Origin: Pelagibacteraceae bacterium
GTDB taxonomy: Bacteria > Pseudomonadota > Alphaproteobacteria > Pelagibacterales > Pelagibacteraceae
Assembly (NCBI GenBank): GCA_008638015.1
Contig: VTPD01000005.1
Location: 1 to 57,813, forward strand
Direction of reading: 5' to 3'
DNA: 57,813 bases
In this document: positions 56,756-57,813 of the stretch, one piece after another
Layout of the letters: every line of letters begins with the position of its first letter
Position numbering within the stretch: the first letter of the stretch is position 1
Notes under the pieces: generated by a model
Databases searched by the model: none
What the model was told of the DNA's origin: nothing
Seen by the model: the letters and a program-made list of their open reading frames with translations, nothing else
Translations under genes and position numbers: made by a program

Positions 56756-57661
56756 TTAGCCTTTGATAACTTCGTTTTTAGGATTGATGGTCCAATGCGC
56801 CATAGAGCCATCATACATTTTTACGTTTGGAACTTTAGCAATTTCGCTTAACCCAAACCAAACAGTGGCAGCCCAATGTCCTGTGTTACAAAAAGTTACA
56901 AATCCTTTTTTCGCTTTCAGATCTGCTGCTTTGACTAATTGTTTAATTTCATCAGCTGATTTAATCGATGAGTTAGTATCAATTAAGGCTGATTCTTGAA
57001 GGTTTTTTGCGGTAGGTATCGTTCCAGCTCTTTCAATAGTAGCAAATTTCTTTTCCCCTTTAAAAAATTCTACGGGTCTTGCATCAATTAGAGTGTAACC
57101 ATTTCGATCTCTTCTTGCATCTCTAACCTCTTTGTAATCAGCTAAGTATTTTTTATCAAATTTAGCTACAAATTTGGATGGAGTAATTTTATTTTCACCA
57201 GCTTCTGTTTTTAAACCAGCTTTTTGCCAAGCATTAAATCCACCATTTAAAATAGAAACTTCTTGATGTCCTAAAGTTTTAAATGTCCAATAGATTCTAG
57301 CAGCACTACCAAAGTCTGTTGAGTTAGCACCACCATATACAATAACCACATGTTTAGAGTTGTCTATTCCTAAACCTCCAATTAATTGTTCTAAGTGCTT
57401 CGTTCCAGGATATTGTCCTACTACTCCTTTAATTTCAGCTCTCCATCCACCTTTTAAATAATCAGAATGAACCGATCCTGGAATATGAGCTAATTTAAAA
57501 GTTTCATATGATCCATTATCAATTTTATTTCGTATATCTAAAATAAATATTTTTTTATTATTTAAATTTTTATTAAGCCATGAAACATCAACCAGCGGTT
57601 CTGCTGAAAAAACTGATGTTGCAAAGAAAATAAAAAATATTGTACTTATTATTTTTTTCAT
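56756..57661 (-). CDS. Periplasmic tandem-rhodanese sulfurtransferase
   Basis: Signal peptide; two rhodanese domains (ILDIRNKI..., LIDARPVEFF...); putative active site FCNTGHWAATVWF. Confidence 0.9.
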   Translation of the reverse strand: MKKIISTIFFIFFATSVFSAEPLVDVSWLNKNLNNKKIFILDIRNKIDNGSYETFKLAHIPGSVHSDYLKGGWRAEIKGVVGQYPGTKHLEQLIGGLGIDNSKHVVIVYGGANSTDFGSAARIYWTFKTLGHQEVSILNGGFNAWQKAGLKTEAGENKITPSKFVAKFDKKYLADYKEVRDARRDRNGYTLIDARPVEFFKGEKKFATIERAGTIPTAKNLQESALIDTNSSIKSADEIKQLVKAADLKAKKGFVTFCNTGHWAATVWFGLSEIAKVPNVKMYDGSMAHWTINPKNEVIKG

Positions 57662-57681
57662 TTTTTTTCCTTTGTTGTGTT

Positions 57682-57813
57682 TTAAATATTTGGTTGTTTA
57701 ACAATTCTTAGATAAGGTTTGACGGTATTCCATCCATCTGGGAATAAAGTTTTAGCCTCATCCTCTTTTACTGCAGGAACAATAATTACATCTTCTCCTT
57801 GTTTCCAATTAGC
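57682..57813 (-). CDS. C-terminus of 1-Cys (Prx6-type) peroxiredoxin, truncated by window edge
   Basis: Open frame to window edge: ANWKQGEDVIIVPAVKEDEAKTLFPDGWNTVKPYLRIVKQPNI*. Confidence 0.8.
   Translation of the reverse strand, partial: ANWKQGEDVIIVPAVKEDEAKTLFPDGWNTVKPYLRIVKQPNI

Overview
This is an AT-rich, very tightly packed bacterial chromosome window. Gene content and order (mraZ-to-lpxC division cluster, ELM1-family gene, lpxC-bamD-ligA) suggest a streamlined marine alphaproteobacterium of the Pelagibacterales/SAR11 or HIMB59 type; this taxonomy is inference. I see no phage, transposon or CRISPR signal. Main blocks: pgsA-uvrC-folB-pteridine reductase-uvrB (-); aspC/trxB; an ELM1-like + 2OG-Fe(II) oxygenase-like pair; carAB; yqeY-dnaG-rpoD-tRNA(CAT); mlaC/mlaA; an AmpD-like amidase; RNase P RNA; a complete dcw cluster (mraZ-ftsZ-rsmH-ftsL-ftsI-murE-murF-mraY-murD-ftsW-murG-murC-murB-ddl-ftsQ-ftsA-lpxC); bamD-ligA; a M24 peptidase and uvrD; fumC; and a sulfur/methionine block (metF-metE-metZ next to a YeeE/YedE transporter and a periplasmic rhodanese). 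Most notable observations: (1) a SAM-II-like riboswitch followed by an intrinsic terminator ahead of metF-metE-metZ; (2) an unannotated 57-aa exported/anchored CGLGGSHNHKH protein, translationally coupled to the YeeE/YedE transporter; (3) ftsZ moved from the ftsA-lpxC junction to between mraZ and rsmH; (4) a perfect 12-bp hairpin inside the first codons of rsmH, just after ftsZ; (5) MraZ-box-like 10-bp-phased CCCAT repeats upstream of mraZ; (6) several palindromes at gene junctions. All calls are by eye; no database search or folding was run.
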